DNA from: Candidatus Eiseniibacteriota bacterium
Lineage (GTDB): Bacteria; Arandabacterota; Arandabacteria; Arandabacterales; Arandabacteraceae
Assembly (NCBI GenBank): GCA_030592245.1
Contig: JAUVJV010000130.1
Coordinates: 1 to 6,681, forward strand
Length of the DNA stretch: 6,681 bases
Reading direction: 5' to 3'
Shown here: piece after piece, positions 6,277 through 6,681 of the stretch
Numbering within the stretch: the stretch's first letter is position 1
How the letters are laid out: every line of letters begins with the position of its first letter
Notes under the pieces: model-generated
The model's database searches: none
What the model was told of the DNA's origin: nothing
The model's input: the letters and a program-made list of their open reading frames with translations, nothing else
Program-made: the position numbers and the translations under genes

Positions 6277-6681
6277 TCAAGGAAGCTCGAGCACGCTTTG
6301 CTTTCTCATATCATCGAGTCTCAGGTAGATCCCTGCCAGCAGAGCCACCAGGCCCAGCGTGGCGAACATCATCATGCTGGCCGTATAGGTTGATGTGACC
6401 TCTCTTAAGAGTCCATTGAGCCAGGGAAACGCCATCAGGCCCACGTTCTGTACAAGGGTCATCACTCCGAAGGCCGTCCCGAGCCTGTTCTGCCTCACAA
6501 GAAGTGGCACCGCGGGCCAGAGCGCGGCGGGAACCAGGATAAAGGCGCCCCCCAGCACGATCATGGGCATGGCTGGAGCAACATGGCTAAAGGCCAGGAC
6601 GACATAGGAGACCACCATCAGGATGCAGCCCAGGATCATTATCGATGCGCGCCGGCCTATCCGGTCGATCAGGGCGCCGGC
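6277..6681 (-). CDS. Major facilitator superfamily transporter, C-terminal part
   Basis: The frame is open to the right edge of the window, giving 134 residues of the C-terminal third of a secondary transporter. It begins AGALIDRIGRRASIMILG, which matches the G-x-x-x-D-R-x-G-R-R loop motif repeated between the helices of the second half of MFS proteins. Four hydrophobic segments follow (about 15-34, 39-63, 68-90, 95-118), fitting TM9-12, and a short cytoplasmic tail DDMRKQSVLELP. An internal ATG at 6639 follows directly after this motif and is not the true start. The segments TAFGVMTLVQNVGLMAFPWLNG resemble MFS carriers of the nitrate/oxalate or sugar-phosphate-like type, but the substrate cannot be told from this fragment. 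It is followed by a 212-base gap, so it is probably not in the same unit as the glycosyltransferase. Confidence 0.88.
   Translation of the reverse strand, partial: AGALIDRIGRRASIMILGCILMVVSYVVLAFSHVAPAMPMIVLGGAFILVPAALWPAVPLLVRQNRLGTAFGVMTLVQNVGLMAFPWLNGLLREVTSTYTASMMMFATLGLVALLAGIYLRLDDMRKQSVLELP

Overview
The window is a stretch of bacterial chromosome (or a contig of one) in which every gene I can support lies on the minus strand. It most likely comes from a Gram-negative bacterium: the left end carries the signal peptide and most of a lipid A deacylase of the LpxR type, an outer-membrane enzyme that only makes sense where there is lipopolysaccharide. GTG and TTG starts are common, and line-by-line GC counts are about 60% in several genes. 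I cannot name the lineage.

In transcription order (right to left) the window holds: the C-terminal third of a major facilitator transporter (6277 to the right edge); a 212-base gap with a good sigma70-like promoter (about 6148-6177); a small family 2 glycosyltransferase (5378-6064); a 65-residue unknown ORF joined by stop/start overlaps at both ends (5184-5381); a complete GNAT acetyltransferase (4624-5184); a 665-residue exported protein with a laminin-G-like domain, a middle beta domain and an SMP-30/NHL-type propeller (2596-4593); a 109-base gap with a weaker promoter candidate; a complete DUF418 membrane protein (1224-2486); a YpeA-like GNAT protein that has lost the middle of its fold (919-1227); and the LpxR homologue (856 to beyond the left edge). 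No stretch over 300 bases lacks a gene.

The layout suggests two transcription units. One runs from the promoter before the glycosyltransferase through the 65-residue ORF, the GNAT and the exported propeller protein. The other is DUF418, the broken GNAT and lpxR. Overlaps (GTGA, TGATG, TTGA) and short gaps support coupling within each. Several products act at the envelope (transporter, glycosyltransferase, exported propeller, DUF418 membrane protein, LpxR), but a single shared pathway is not shown by the sequence.

The points most worth a second look are an 18-bp tandem repeat that has inserted five hexapeptides into the signal peptide of the propeller protein; the clean in-frame loss of about 60 residues, including the acetyl-CoA loop, from the YpeA-like protein; the lpxR gene, which is easy to miss because it starts at GTG, is cut by the window edge and has a long antisense ORF; and the lower-GC glycosyltransferase segment, which looks transferred. 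I did not find a clearly new multi-gene system.
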